A stretch of 64,000 bases of DNA, from the NCBI RefSeq assembly GCF_014694455.1, contig NZ_JAAUWT010000004.1:248001-312000 (forward strand). Reading direction: 5' to 3'. Positions 33,311 through 41,616 of the stretch are shown here, in pieces (within the stretch, counting starts at the first letter, position 1; every line of letters starts with the position of its first letter). Under the pieces are notes generated by a model that was given only the letters and a program-made list of their open reading frames with translations, did not search any database and was not told where the DNA came from. The stretch is from Vibrio sp. S9_S30. GTDB lineage: Bacteria > Pseudomonadota > Gammaproteobacteria > Enterobacterales > Vibrionaceae. Both the position numbers and the translations under genes were made by a program.

Positions 33311-33979
33311 ATGACAAGCTATATCAATGAACAAGACGAAATTACGGCGTTGCTCAAACAGTGCTATACCGGCGTAGTCAATGATGTTATGCGAGCAGAG
33401 GGCATGATGAACTACGTTTTGCCCCGTGAGCTGCGCCCGCTCATTACCGATCAGGTATTAGCCGGTCCCGTGTTTACCATTCAGGGAGAAGTGGATCAAT
33501 CCATGGATGGTCATCAAAGCTTGCTGGAATGGACAGGGTTACTTTCCAAGGCAAAGCCTGGGCATATTTGGGTATGTCAGCCTAACGACAACAAGGTTGC
33601 CCACATGGGTGAGCTTTCGGCAGAAACGTTACAACATAAGGGCGTACTGGGCTGTTTAGTGGATGGCGGGGCCAGAGATACTGGGTTTATTCGTAAAATC
33701 GGTTTTCAGGTATGGCACCGATTCTACACACCCGAAGATGTGGTGGGCTACTGGAAACCGGTAGGGTTCGATGTGCCGATTCAAATTGGTGGTGTGACTA
33801 TCTCCTCTGGCGACTACTTATTGGCTGACGATGATGGCGCGATCATAATTCCAAAGGCGTCGGCTAAATCAGTAGCCGAAGCGGCCTACGCATCCACCAA
33901 AGTTGAAAACAAAGTGCGCAGTGCCATTCTTGGTGGAATGGATGCTCAGGAAGCCTATTTGCAATACGGAAAATTCTAA
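33311..33979 (+). CDS. RraA-like / oxaloacetate-decarboxylase-type aldolase family protein
   Basis: A 222-residue member of the RraA/HMG-aldolase fold: TGVVNDVMRAEG opening, AGPVFTI, the GELSAETLQHKGVLGCLVDGGARDTGFI segment with the metal and substrate residues G-G-x-R-D, and DDDGAIIIPKA near the end. Relatives are RNase E inhibitors (RraA) or divalent-metal aldolases cleaving 4-hydroxy-2-oxo acids to pyruvate. In this acid-sugar operon an aldolase or decarboxylase role is more likely. It begins two bases after the ATPase stop and shares TAATG with the next gene. Confidence 0.82.
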   Translation: MTSYINEQDEITALLKQCYTGVVNDVMRAEGMMNYVLPRELRPLITDQVLAGPVFTIQGEVDQSMDGHQSLLEWTGLLSKAKPGHIWVCQPNDNKVAHMGELSAETLQHKGVLGCLVDGGARDTGFIRKIGFQVWHRFYTPEDVVGYWKPVGFDVPIQIGGVTISSGDYLLADDDGAIIIPKASAKSVAEAAYASTKVENKVRSAILGGMDAQEAYLQYGKF

Positions 33980-34278
33980 TGGCGTCGGTGATTTTGTTAA
34001 AAGAGGACGATAACGTGTTCATTGCTTGTCGGGAATTGCACCCGCAAGAAGTGGTCACAGCAGAAGGCTCTGAGCAAGCTACGAAGGTAAAACAGTTGAC
34101 GCCTGTCGGGTTTAAGATTGCGCGATTAGCCTTAAAAAAGGGATCGTTGATCGTTAAGTATGGTGTGCCAATCGGGCGGTGCAGTGCCGATGTAGAAGCG
34201 GGAGAGCTCGTTCATACTCACAACCTACAGAGCCAATATATCCCATCGCATCAAAGGGGAGGGCATGTTCATGAGTGA
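33979..34278 (+). CDS. Small SAF-domain subunit of a UxaA-type dehydratase/lyase
   Basis: A 99-residue SAF domain, matching the N-terminal part of altronate/galactarate dehydratases (KVKQLTPVGFKIARLALKKGSLIVKYGVPIG, AGELVHTHNL). In single-chain UxaA/GarD this domain is fused to the catalytic part; here it is a separate gene, as in SuyA of sulfolactate sulfo-lyase (SuyAB). It overlaps the large-subunit gene, so the two are made together. Confidence 0.85.
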   Translation: MASVILLKEDDNVFIACRELHPQEVVTAEGSEQATKVKQLTPVGFKIARLALKKGSLIVKYGVPIGRCSADVEAGELVHTHNLQSQYIPSHQRGGHVHE

Positions 34279-35461
34279 AGCCATATCTAATCGCCAAGTC
34301 CACTTGCAAGGTTATTTGAGAAGCGATGGTCGAAAAGGCATTCGTAACCAGATCATGGTGGCGTATTTGGTGGAGTGCAGTCATTTTGTGGTGAGCAAAA
34401 TTGTTCGCCACTTTGAAGGCATAGCACCGGGCATCGTACATGAGGTGGGTTTTCCAGGGTGTTACCCAAATACGCATGCAGAACGTGTGTTGTCGGGGCT
34501 GGCCACCCACCCCAATGTTGGTGCGGTTCTGTTTGTTTCTCTAGGCTGCGAAAGCATGAATCGAGACAAGCTGGATAAGTTGGTCAGTACCAGTGGTAGG
34601 CCGTCTCACACCATCAGCATTCAAGAGGTGGGTGGGACGCAAAATGCCATTGATATTGGTATCAAGTGGGTGACGGATGTCATGGACATTTTGGCGTCTG
34701 AAACCAAAGTAAGCATGGACATCAGTGAACTTTCCATTGCGACGATTTGTGGTGGCTCGGATGGCACATCGGGCATCTCCGCGAACCCCGCAGTTGGTTT
34801 AAGTTTTGATCAATTAGTGGACATGGGAGCGACCTGTATCTTTGAAGAAACAGGTGAACTGATCGGTTGTGAAGCCCACATGAGCCAACGTGGTGCGACG
34901 CCTGAGATCTCGAAGGCACTGGTTGAGTCTGTCGATAAGGCTGCTCGTTATTACAGCACACTCGGGTTTGCGAGCTTTGCACCGGGTAATGCGGATGGCG
35001 GGCTAACAACCATTGAAGAAAAGTCTTTGGGGGCGTATTCCAAAAGTGGTACGCGCCCGATAAAAGGCATTCTAAAACCAGCAGAACTTCCTAATCAAAA
35101 AGGGCTTTGGCTGCTGGACGTGGTGCCCGATGGTGAAGTGCGGTTCGGCTTTCCCAACATTGCGGACAATGAAGAAATCACAGAACTGATTGCCTGTGGT
35201 GCCCATATGGTGTTGTTTACCACTGGGCGAGGGTCGGTGGTGGGAAGTGCGATTTCTCCCGTTATCAAGATTTGTGCAAACCCAGAGACATACCACCGTA
35301 TGTCGGGGGATATGGATGTGAATGCGGGAAAGGTCTTGGAAGGCGCGACACTGGAATCCGTTGCCAATGAGATCACCGATCTCGTGATATCTGTCGCTCA
35401 AGGTCAGCAAACCAAGTCAGAGGCTTTGGGGCATGCTGAGTGTCTCATTACCTATAAGTAA
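34271..35461 (+). CDS. Large subunit of a UxaA-type dehydratase/lyase
   Basis: A protein of about 396 residues resembling the catalytic domain of altronate dehydratase: LQGYLRSDGRKGIRNQIMV opening, SLGCESMNRDKL, TICGGSDGTSGISANPAVG, EETGELIGCEAHM and VLFTTGRGSVVGSAISPVIK. Conserved Cys, His and Glu presumably bind iron. In-frame ATGs at 34265 and 34271; the GGGGAGGG ahead spaces better to 34271. With the SAF subunit it would dehydrate a sugar acid; sulfolactate lyase (SuyB) is an alternative because of the split arrangement. Confidence 0.86.
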   Translation: MSEAISNRQVHLQGYLRSDGRKGIRNQIMVAYLVECSHFVVSKIVRHFEGIAPGIVHEVGFPGCYPNTHAERVLSGLATHPNVGAVLFVSLGCESMNRDKLDKLVSTSGRPSHTISIQEVGGTQNAIDIGIKWVTDVMDILASETKVSMDISELSIATICGGSDGTSGISANPAVGLSFDQLVDMGATCIFEETGELIGCEAHMSQRGATPEISKALVESVDKAARYYSTLGFASFAPGNADGGLTTIEEKSLGAYSKSGTRPIKGILKPAELPNQKGLWLLDVVPDGEVRFGFPNIADNEEITELIACGAHMVLFTTGRGSVVGSAISPVIKICANPETYHRMSGDMDVNAGKVLEGATLESVANEITDLVISVAQGQQTKSEALGHAECLITYK

Positions 35462-35488
35462 TGAGGCACACAAAGCACAGTAAGAATC

Positions 35489-36133
35489 ATGATCATCACA
35501 CAGGTCGAAATACGTTGTTGTCAAACAGACACGGTCATGAACGCCCACGCGTTGAAAAAGTCGGAAAAACCTGAGGCGCTGAACTTCCTTGTGGTGACCC
35601 TTAAAACCGAATGTGGATCCAGTGCATCCATGTTCGGTTTTGCGGGGAAATCCGCGTTAGGGGCGGGTCACCTTGCAGCATCGAGCATGCCGACACTGCT
35701 TGTGGGGAAAAACGCCCTTGATCGAGAAAAGTTGTGGCAAGAATACCGAACACTGAACCGTTGGTGGCATCATTTACCCATGTACAGTTATGGTCCGTTT
35801 GATTGCTGTTTATGGCTTTTGGGTGCGCAGAATGCAGGGCAGCCGTTGTGGCGTTACATTGGCGGGTCAAGGCAGCGTGTACCTGTTTATATGTCGTCGC
35901 TGGTTTTGCCCTCCATTGAAGCGTATAAGAAAGAAGCCTTGGCAGTAAAAAGGGCGGGGTATCACGCATACAAAATTCACCCTCCGGGCAACAATATGCG
36001 TGACGATTTGGAGATTCACCGAGCGGTTCGCGAGTCGGTTGGTGAGAACTTCACACTGATGTCCGATCCTGTTGCCTCATATTCACTTATGGAAGCGGTG
36101 GAGTTTGCCAAAGGGTTGGAAGCGTTGAACTAT
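35489..36133 (+). pseudogene. Enolase-superfamily dehydratase, C-terminal half missing
   Basis: The frame begins MIITQVEIRCC and follows the mandelate-racemase family as far as YKIHPPGNN (KxH-type base strand), LMSDPVASYSLMEAVEFAKGLEALNY. There, near 36133, it runs into the antisense of the end of a phosphatase gene; the EEP and GES metal-ligand parts and the C-terminal barrel are absent. The open frame continues to 36214 as nonsense. It cannot fold into an active enzyme. It was probably the last gene of the ABC/UxaA operon before a deletion or insertion joined unrelated DNA at about 36130. Confidence 0.8.
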
Positions 36134-36873
36134 AGAGCTTCCCATTCTTCAAAAGTGATGCCTGAAAAAAATTCCCCTGACAGGAGCTCAATAAGAGTGA
36201 ACTCGCCCGTGTAGTCATTTCGTGAGGCCGTATCAATAAAGTAGCTGTTTGCAATGCGGACAACGTTGTCACTTCTTGTGTGACCATGAATGGTGAAATC
36301 GACATTCGCCACAGGATCAGAGGGTTCACCTTGGATACGTGTTCTTCCCCAAATCCATCTTGGATTGTCTAGCATGTTGCCTTGCCAGTTCTGCATTTCT
36401 GTCCAATCAAGGCTGTGTGGTTGAGCGTGGCTTATACCGACTTTTCTGCCATCAGGGAGATGACAAGTCATCGCGCTTGGCATCCCTTCAGCAATTGCTT
36501 GCAAGTGTTTTAATGTGCCTATGGGTTTTTCAAGTGCCCAATCGCCCCCATTTTTGCACCACATTTCTATTAACTTTCTTTGTTCTTTATTCTTATTGTC
36601 GAGGTCCCAAACAGACATGGCATTGGACATCATGAGTTCATGGTTTCCAATAATGGAGAGAAACCAGTCATTTTCTGAGTAAAAACAGAGAGTTTCGGCG
36701 GATTGTGGGCCTCGATCGATGAGATCGCCAACCGATATCAGCAAATCGGCGTCGGGATTAAAATCGATGACTTGTAGAGTGTGTTTTAAATGCCCAAGTT
36801 TGCCGTGGATATCGCCAACCACAAAAACACGTGCAAAATTAGAGACGTTTATATGTTGATGTCTGAATTCCAT
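36130..36873 (-). CDS. Metallophosphoesterase (PrpA/ApaH-like Ser/Thr phosphatase)
   Basis: A 247-residue calcineurin-type phosphatase with the full motif set: GDIHGKLGHL, GDLIDRGPQS, GNHELMM and HGHT. It would use two metal ions to remove phosphate from proteins or nucleotides such as ApppA-type molecules. Its last codons touch the broken enolase gene (stop at 36130-36132), so the rearrangement occurred exactly at its 3' end; whether a few native residues were lost is unclear. Start at 36873 lacks a strong ribosome site (AAAGAGGTTTAAAGGA is about 2-7 bases ahead on the minus strand). Confidence 0.88.
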   Translation of the reverse strand: MEFRHQHINVSNFARVFVVGDIHGKLGHLKHTLQVIDFNPDADLLISVGDLIDRGPQSAETLCFYSENDWFLSIIGNHELMMSNAMSVWDLDNKNKEQRKLIEMWCKNGGDWALEKPIGTLKHLQAIAEGMPSAMTCHLPDGRKVGISHAQPHSLDWTEMQNWQGNMLDNPRWIWGRTRIQGEPSDPVANVDFTIHGHTRSDNVVRIANSYFIDTASRNDYTGEFTLIELLSGEFFSGITFEEWEAL

Positions 36874-37591
36874 TCCTTTAAACCTCTTTGAAACTGAACC
36901 AGAATCGTCTGATGGACGTTATACGAAAGCTTTCTTGTTGACTATATACCTAATTAGCCAAGTTTCAGAAGCAATATATTTCGTACAGTGCATTTATGCT
37001 AATGATAACTTACCGAGAGTGCGTTTTATTGGTCTTTAGTGCATAGGTGACGATTCGGTGCGTCTCTACACAAATAGAAAATAGAACCTCGGTGGTTTGA
37101 TGGGAATTCGAACGAGAAAGGCCTGTTTCGAGCTTGATACGACAGACCTTAGGAAGCCCTAAAAGAGTAACGAGGGACGTACCGTTAGCCCAAGATATCC
37201 ATTTCAAAGCGCTTCAATACAAAGTTGGTATCGCTTCCAGCACCCTGTTCAGATCCGATCAGCATTTCTGTCATCATATTCGTTTGAACGGTTCATCTGA
37301 GTAGAGTGTAAGAATGTCATTCCATATAAGGTTCTAACCTCAACCTTCTCTGGTCTGCTTGCTTAAAAGGGGTAACATCACTTTGACTATATACGTAAAA
37401 TCACCGCATTCGTTGCACGATATTCGATTGATTATTGAATCACTTTATCGTTTTAACGAATCCTTTTCATTTATAGACTGACAATCAACGCCTACCTATT
37501 TTCGCTTTGTTAATCTTAGCGAGTTCGCTGACCATTTTGCGTAGATATTTATGCTAAGGCGGACGTATTTTATAAAATCAAGCGGAGAGAA
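36874..37591. other. 718-base stretch without a recognised gene
   Basis: It separates the divergent phosphatase and LPMO genes. Short frames exist (for example minus strand 37010-37207) but none has recognisable similarity or a good start. TTGACTATATAC occurs twice in the same direction at 36938-36949 and 37383-37394. ATTTTATAAAAT, a short relative of the operator palindrome, lies at 37567-37578 just before the LPMO gene and may simply be a promoter -10 region. Confidence 0.55.
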
Positions 37592-37594
37592 ATG

Positions 37595-38776
37595 ATGAAA
37601 AAGAGAGCTATTTGTTCTATTGCCATGGCAGGTTTGTCGCAGGTTTTGCTGCCTAACCTTGCCAATGCACATGGTTGGGTTGAATACCCTAGTGCTAGGC
37701 AAAATACGTGCTACATGGACGGTGGCTTTTGGGTTGAAGCGATTCCTAACCAAGCGTGTCAGGCGGCATTCGATGTTTCGGGTGCCTTTCCTTTCGTGCA
37801 AAGAAGTGAAATTTCTGCGAACGTTTCTAAATACGAAGACATAGAAAATGTCAAAGCGGTAGTTAAAGATGGTAGCTTATGTTCGGCAGGTGCAAACTCG
37901 AAGGTTGGCCTGGATGTAACGTCACCACACTGGCAAAAGACGTCCCTTCAACTCAATGAGAATAACGAGTTTGAACTGGTCTTTTATGCTAAAACACCTC
38001 ATGATCCATCTTACTGGGAAGTCTATCTATCTAATGCATCATACACGGGGGATGCACCACTAACTTGGGCTGACCTTGATATGCTGGTTAAGAGCGATAA
38101 AGTGGTACTCGGGGAGGATAGAAGATATCGACTCACGGTGAAAATTCCAGAAGGAAGAACAGGCGATGCCATACTGTACACACGTTGGCAACGTAAAGAT
38201 CCAGGTGGTGAGGGTTTCTACAACTGTAGCGATATCAGCTTGAGTGGTGGGGGTGCGAGCCCAGAGCCAGCGTCGGTTGATCCAACGCCTTCAACGAAAA
38301 ACCTAACTGAACTTGGTTATTTTGTCTCTTCTGACTTTGAGCCTGTAGACGTTGGGGATACTGTTCGGTTACGCACATTCAGTCCTGATGGTCAAGAGGT
38401 CAGCGATATTCAATTGCCAATCACTGCTAACAACCAGTCGAACTGGATGGGTTTGATTGCAACTCAATTTAATGACCAAAATAAAGGGCAGTGGTTTATT
38501 GGTATTTGGCATACTGACATGAACCACTACATGTATGACAGTTCGAATGTTTTGGCGAACAAAGTCCATGCAACGAACTCAGAGCTTTCGTATCAGTTGT
38601 CTTTGATCAAAGCAACAGATCCTACGCCTCCGGAAGCAGATACATGGAGCGCGACCAAACTCTATAAGGGGGGTGACGTTGTCACACATGATGGTAAAAC
38701 ATGGACGGCGAAATGGGAAACAAAGGGCCAAATCCCCGGCACAACAGGTAAGTGGGGTGTTTGGCGCTCAATCTAA
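37595..38776 (+). CDS. Secreted lytic polysaccharide monooxygenase (AA10), chitin-binding, multi-domain
   Basis: A protein of 393 residues. Signal peptide ends NLANA, leaving HGWVEYP with the N-terminal copper His; the second copper His is in KTPHDPSYWEVY. AA10 domain to about residue 215, then a Pro/Ser linker (GGGASPEPASVDPTPST), a middle beta domain (about 230-335), and a C-terminal CBM5/12-type chitin-binding domain (TWSATKLYKGGDVVTHDG, WGVWR). It oxidatively cuts chitin outside the cell, helping chitinases, as in other vibrios. ATGs at 37592 and 37595 are adjacent; GGAGAG at 37584 suits the second. Confidence 0.92.
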   Translation: MKKRAICSIAMAGLSQVLLPNLANAHGWVEYPSARQNTCYMDGGFWVEAIPNQACQAAFDVSGAFPFVQRSEISANVSKYEDIENVKAVVKDGSLCSAGANSKVGLDVTSPHWQKTSLQLNENNEFELVFYAKTPHDPSYWEVYLSNASYTGDAPLTWADLDMLVKSDKVVLGEDRRYRLTVKIPEGRTGDAILYTRWQRKDPGGEGFYNCSDISLSGGGASPEPASVDPTPSTKNLTELGYFVSSDFEPVDVGDTVRLRTFSPDGQEVSDIQLPITANNQSNWMGLIATQFNDQNKGQWFIGIWHTDMNHYMYDSSNVLANKVHATNSELSYQLSLIKATDPTPPEADTWSATKLYKGGDVVTHDGKTWTAKWETKGQIPGTTGKWGVWRSI

Positions 38777-38790
38777 ATGAATGTTACTTT

Positions 38791-38813
38791 AACGCCTCTT
38801 CGGAGGCGTTTTT
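38791..38813 (+). terminator. Rho-independent terminator with UUCG loop
   Basis: AACGCCTC, TTCG tetraloop, GAGGCGTT then T run. It ends the LPMO transcript. Confidence 0.93.
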
Positions 38814-39001
38814 GGTTTCCTGTAACGTCATTCTACTCCTAAATTCGTAGGATCGTGTAACGAGCGGTTACAAAGGTCTGAGATCTTGATAATTCCTAAA
38901 GTTATCCCCGACAAATGTTTGAAAGATGGCGTTAAACACTATATTTTTAGGCTGGATTTATATAACAGGCTATAGGCAAGGTTAACTTGCTAGGGAAAAC
39001 G

Positions 39002-39688
39002 ATGGACATTTTTAAGATCATTCAGGAATCTTGGAATTACTACGCACGCCACATTCAAGGTGTTTTTTTGGTCATGATACCTGTGATCGCAATTATGGAT
39101 TTATTTTACGTACTGAATCCGGTGGACCTTAAAGAGATGTCCAATGCTCAGGAAATCATGAAAAGTGTTATTCCTTTTGTAATGTTGCCTTTGTATCAAG
39201 CGGCGTTAGTTGTATTGTTTCAATCGCGTTTTGATGGCGCTATGCTGACCACCTCGCAGTGTTATAATTTTGGTAGCCAAGCCTTTGTCCGGCTTCTCGT
39301 TATGTACATTCTAATGGGCATCGCGATTTTATCCGGTTTAATGCTGTTGATCATTCCTGGTGTTTACCTGATTGGTCGGTTCTGCTTGGCCGAATTTTAC
39401 TGTGTGTTGGAGAAAAAATCGTACACACAAGCCTTATCATCAAGCTGGGCTGCCACGAAGGAATATCAATGGCCAATTTTAGGAGGCTACATACTGGTGG
39501 CGTTACTTCAGGCAATGCCGACGTATTTCATTTCAATCTTATTGAATGCTTTAGAGATTGAGAATAAGGTCGTCGATTTCTTTGTCGGGGGATTAAGTAC
39601 TGTTCTTTTGGTCATGATCACGGCTTACACATTCCGAGTGTACAGTTTTGTAAAAGACAGCGAACCAAAGATAACGGAAACAGTTTAA
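39002..39688 (+). CDS. yciC: YciC-like (UPF0259) inner-membrane protein
   Basis: A 228-residue membrane protein with about six hydrophobic segments. It opens MDIFKIIQESWNYYARH, contains LLIIPGVYLIGRFCLAEF and ends in a charged KDSEPKITETV tail, all like YciC. In E. coli the yciC gene also lies beside the trp region, supporting the call. ATG 39002 is preceded by AGGGAA; an upstream TTG at 38987 is weaker. Function of the family is unknown. Confidence 0.8.
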   Translation: MDIFKIIQESWNYYARHIQGVFLVMIPVIAIMDLFYVLNPVDLKEMSNAQEIMKSVIPFVMLPLYQAALVVLFQSRFDGAMLTTSQCYNFGSQAFVRLLVMYILMGIAILSGLMLLIIPGVYLIGRFCLAEFYCVLEKKSYTQALSSSWAATKEYQWPILGGYILVALLQAMPTYFISILLNALEIENKVVDFFVGGLSTVLLVMITAYTFRVYSFVKDSEPKITETV

Positions 39689-39740
39689 AATCCCAAGATA
39701 AGTACAGAGTCCTTCATAAAAACAACCATTCTGTATCATG

Positions 39741-39767
39741 CCATCGCGACCGCGATGGTTTTTTTTG
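39741..39767 (+). terminator. Rho-independent terminator
   Basis: CCATCGCG-AC-CGCGATGG followed by eight T. Ends the yciC-like transcript. Confidence 0.92.
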
Positions 39768-39837
39768 CAAGTAAGGTCTTGATTCAACCAGTTTTGGGGT
39801 CTTGGCATACACATTCAGTACTTAACCGATAAATTTT

Positions 39838-40497
39838 CTAGCGAAAGTAATCTTGAATGGCGGTTTTTATTCCTAATTCAGGGCTACTGAATACAGGAAT
39901 AGAATAACGTTTGGATTGAACCGCGCCCGCCATTGAAGCTTGTGCCAGCATAATGGCGTCAAATTGATGTTCTTTTTCTGACAGTGTTTTTGAAATTAGG
40001 TCCAAATAACCTTTGGAATCTCCCACCATAAAGCGTTCCCATGCATTTGGAATCAACTGATACTCTATACTTGGCAATGCGTGTTCTTTAATGCAGGACT
40101 GTTCCATTAACGCTTGAGTGGGCAATAACGTGCTTTCCAATGCCGCGAGCACAAGAACATGGCTGTATTTAACCGCAGCGTCTGCCATGGCTCTGTCAAT
40201 TCGAATGGCGTTTAAACCTCGGTGTTGAGCATGTTTTTCCACAATCCCGCCAAGCGTTGAACACGTACAAATCGTTAGCTCGGATTGGCTAACAAGATTT
40301 TCAATTTCTTCTGTTGTTGATGTCGAAACAGACGAGTTCAAACCGTTAAGGGTGGCTTCTTTGAGAATATCTTGACGGACAGAGTGCGTGATTTTTAGAT
40401 CGGGAGCGTGCGTCTTTATTAATGTGCTAAAGGTATCAATGTGGACGGAAGAGGTATGCAAGAAAGCGATATCAAAATTTTTCACATTGAAATCCAT
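39838..40497 (-). CDS. Asp/Glu racemase-like protein
   Basis: A 219-residue protein resembling the Asp/Glu/hydantoin racemase or arylmalonate decarboxylase fold: IAFLHTSSVHIDTFSTLI opening, then TICTCSTLGGIVEKH, with a candidate catalytic Cys, and a late FDAIMLAQASMAGA where many relatives have a second Cys. The second Cys seems to be replaced here, so racemase activity is doubtful. Single gene on the minus strand, divergent from the methyltransferase gene. Confidence 0.65.
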   Translation of the reverse strand: MDFNVKNFDIAFLHTSSVHIDTFSTLIKTHAPDLKITHSVRQDILKEATLNGLNSSVSTSTTEEIENLVSQSELTICTCSTLGGIVEKHAQHRGLNAIRIDRAMADAAVKYSHVLVLAALESTLLPTQALMEQSCIKEHALPSIEYQLIPNAWERFMVGDSKGYLDLISKTLSEKEHQFDAIMLAQASMAGAVQSKRYSIPVFSSPELGIKTAIQDYFR

Positions 40498-40615
40498 TAG
40501 TTGTTTAGATAGAACTGATTTAAATCGTACTTGTTACCGCTCTAATGCTTGTAACACAGTTTGTCCAAAATATCATAATGGGTATGCGAAATGCCAAAAA
40601 ATCCATTAGGGCTAT

Positions 40616-40652
40616 ACCCAAGACTTTTCAGGATTCATTAGTCTTGGTGGGT
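40616..40652. repeat. Hairpin with ERIC-like end
   Basis: ACCCAAGACT (40616-40625) pairs with AGTCTTGGTGGGT (40640-40652) around 14 bases, allowing a small bulge. TATACCCAAG and CAGGATTCA match ends of the ERIC-like element at 8921-9184, so this is probably an eroded copy. It lies just ahead of the methyltransferase gene. Confidence 0.5.
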
Positions 40653-40685
40653 TTACGATCATCTGAAAATAGGATAAGGAAGTCG

Positions 40686-41138
40686 ATGAAGGCACTAGAA
40701 CTGAAATTACCTCCTCCGTTCGTAGCCGCCATTTGTGGACTCGGTATGTGGGGCTTACCTACCGTTCCAATCAATGACTCGTTCCTTCTTGACCTATTGG
40801 CATTATTGCTGGCGATTTCAGGTGTCGCAACTGCCATTCTGGGGCTGATTTCATTTCGAATGGCTCACACAACTTTCCATCCAACGTTGACAGAGAAAAC
40901 AACGACACTGGTGACTTCTGGCGTGTATAGATTGACGCGTAACCCAATGTATCTCGGTATGTTACAGGGACTGATAGGTTTTGGGTTCTACTTAAATAAT
41001 GGGTTGGCTTTCCTATTTTGCATGGTGTTTGTCGGCTACATGACTCGTTTTCAAATTCAGCCTGAAGAAGCGTTCTTGGCTGAACGCTTTCCACAGACAT
41101 ACCCTGAATATAAAACTCAGGTACGTCGGTGGATTTAA
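40686..41138 (+). CDS. Isoprenylcysteine-carboxyl-methyltransferase-type membrane protein
   Basis: A 150-residue protein with three or four membrane helices and the ICMT/PEMT motif TTTLVTSGVYRLTRNPMYLGMLQGLIGFG, then EEAFLAERFP near the end, both matching this SAM-dependent membrane methyltransferase family. ATG 40686 follows AAGGAA by five bases. The natural substrate in bacteria is unknown. A small membrane protein gene follows 19 bases later. Confidence 0.85.
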   Translation: MKALELKLPPPFVAAICGLGMWGLPTVPINDSFLLDLLALLLAISGVATAILGLISFRMAHTTFHPTLTEKTTTLVTSGVYRLTRNPMYLGMLQGLIGFGFYLNNGLAFLFCMVFVGYMTRFQIQPEEAFLAERFPQTYPEYKTQVRRWI

Positions 41139-41157
41139 CGTGATAGCGAAATAAAGC

Positions 41158-41550
41158 ATGAAGAATGCCTGCTTTTTTATCGGAATACTTTGTTTCGTGG
41201 CACATGAAATTGATGCCACGATGCATCATACTTGGTTGGTTTTACCCCTGACGGTGTGGATACCTTCGGAATATGCTCAGACTGTGTTTGCCTTTGCTCA
41301 TGTCCCTCTCTTTCTCATTATGATGTTTATGCTGCCCACTTATTTTCTGAGTAAGATCGAAAAAATACAAACAGCCATAGTCACCTTCATCATTATTCAT
41401 GGCATATTGCATTCCGCTTTCATGACTCACGAACATTACGAATTCGATTCGTTTTTGTCTAATTTATGGATATTTGGCAGCACGATTTGCAGTGCAGTCT
41501 TCCTTATTTTTCAGACGGGGCAAAAACAGGGAACGGTGGTACACAAATAA
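41158..41550 (+). CDS. HXXEE-like small membrane protein
   Basis: A 130-residue protein with four likely helices, beginning MKNACFFIGILCFVAHEIDA; helices contain HE, HH and IIHGILHSAFMTHEHYEF. The pattern of His and Glu inside helices is like DUF6713/HXXEE membrane proteins of unknown role. Probably co-transcribed with the methyltransferase gene upstream. Confidence 0.7.
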   Translation: MKNACFFIGILCFVAHEIDATMHHTWLVLPLTVWIPSEYAQTVFAFAHVPLFLIMMFMLPTYFLSKIEKIQTAIVTFIIIHGILHSAFMTHEHYEFDSFLSNLWIFGSTICSAVFLIFQTGQKQGTVVHK

Positions 41551-41616
41551 CAACCTGTTGGCTTGTGAGTGATATGTGATGACGTATACCCTATAACGAT
41601 GAAAAAGGACACCTAC

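Noticed and set aside
34271..35461. Firm call as sulfolactate sulfo-lyase SuyB
   Set aside because: Split genes alone do not prove it; no sulfonate transporter or sulfite gene is nearby and the setting is acid-sugar catabolism.
37010..37207. 65-codon minus-strand frame between phosphatase and LPMO genes
   Set aside because: No good start signal and an unusual composition; no family recognised.
37567..37578. ATTTTATAAAAT before the LPMO gene as a fourth copy of the shared operator
   Set aside because: The four-base centre TATT is missing, so half-sites would be on a different helix face; it may be just a promoter -10.
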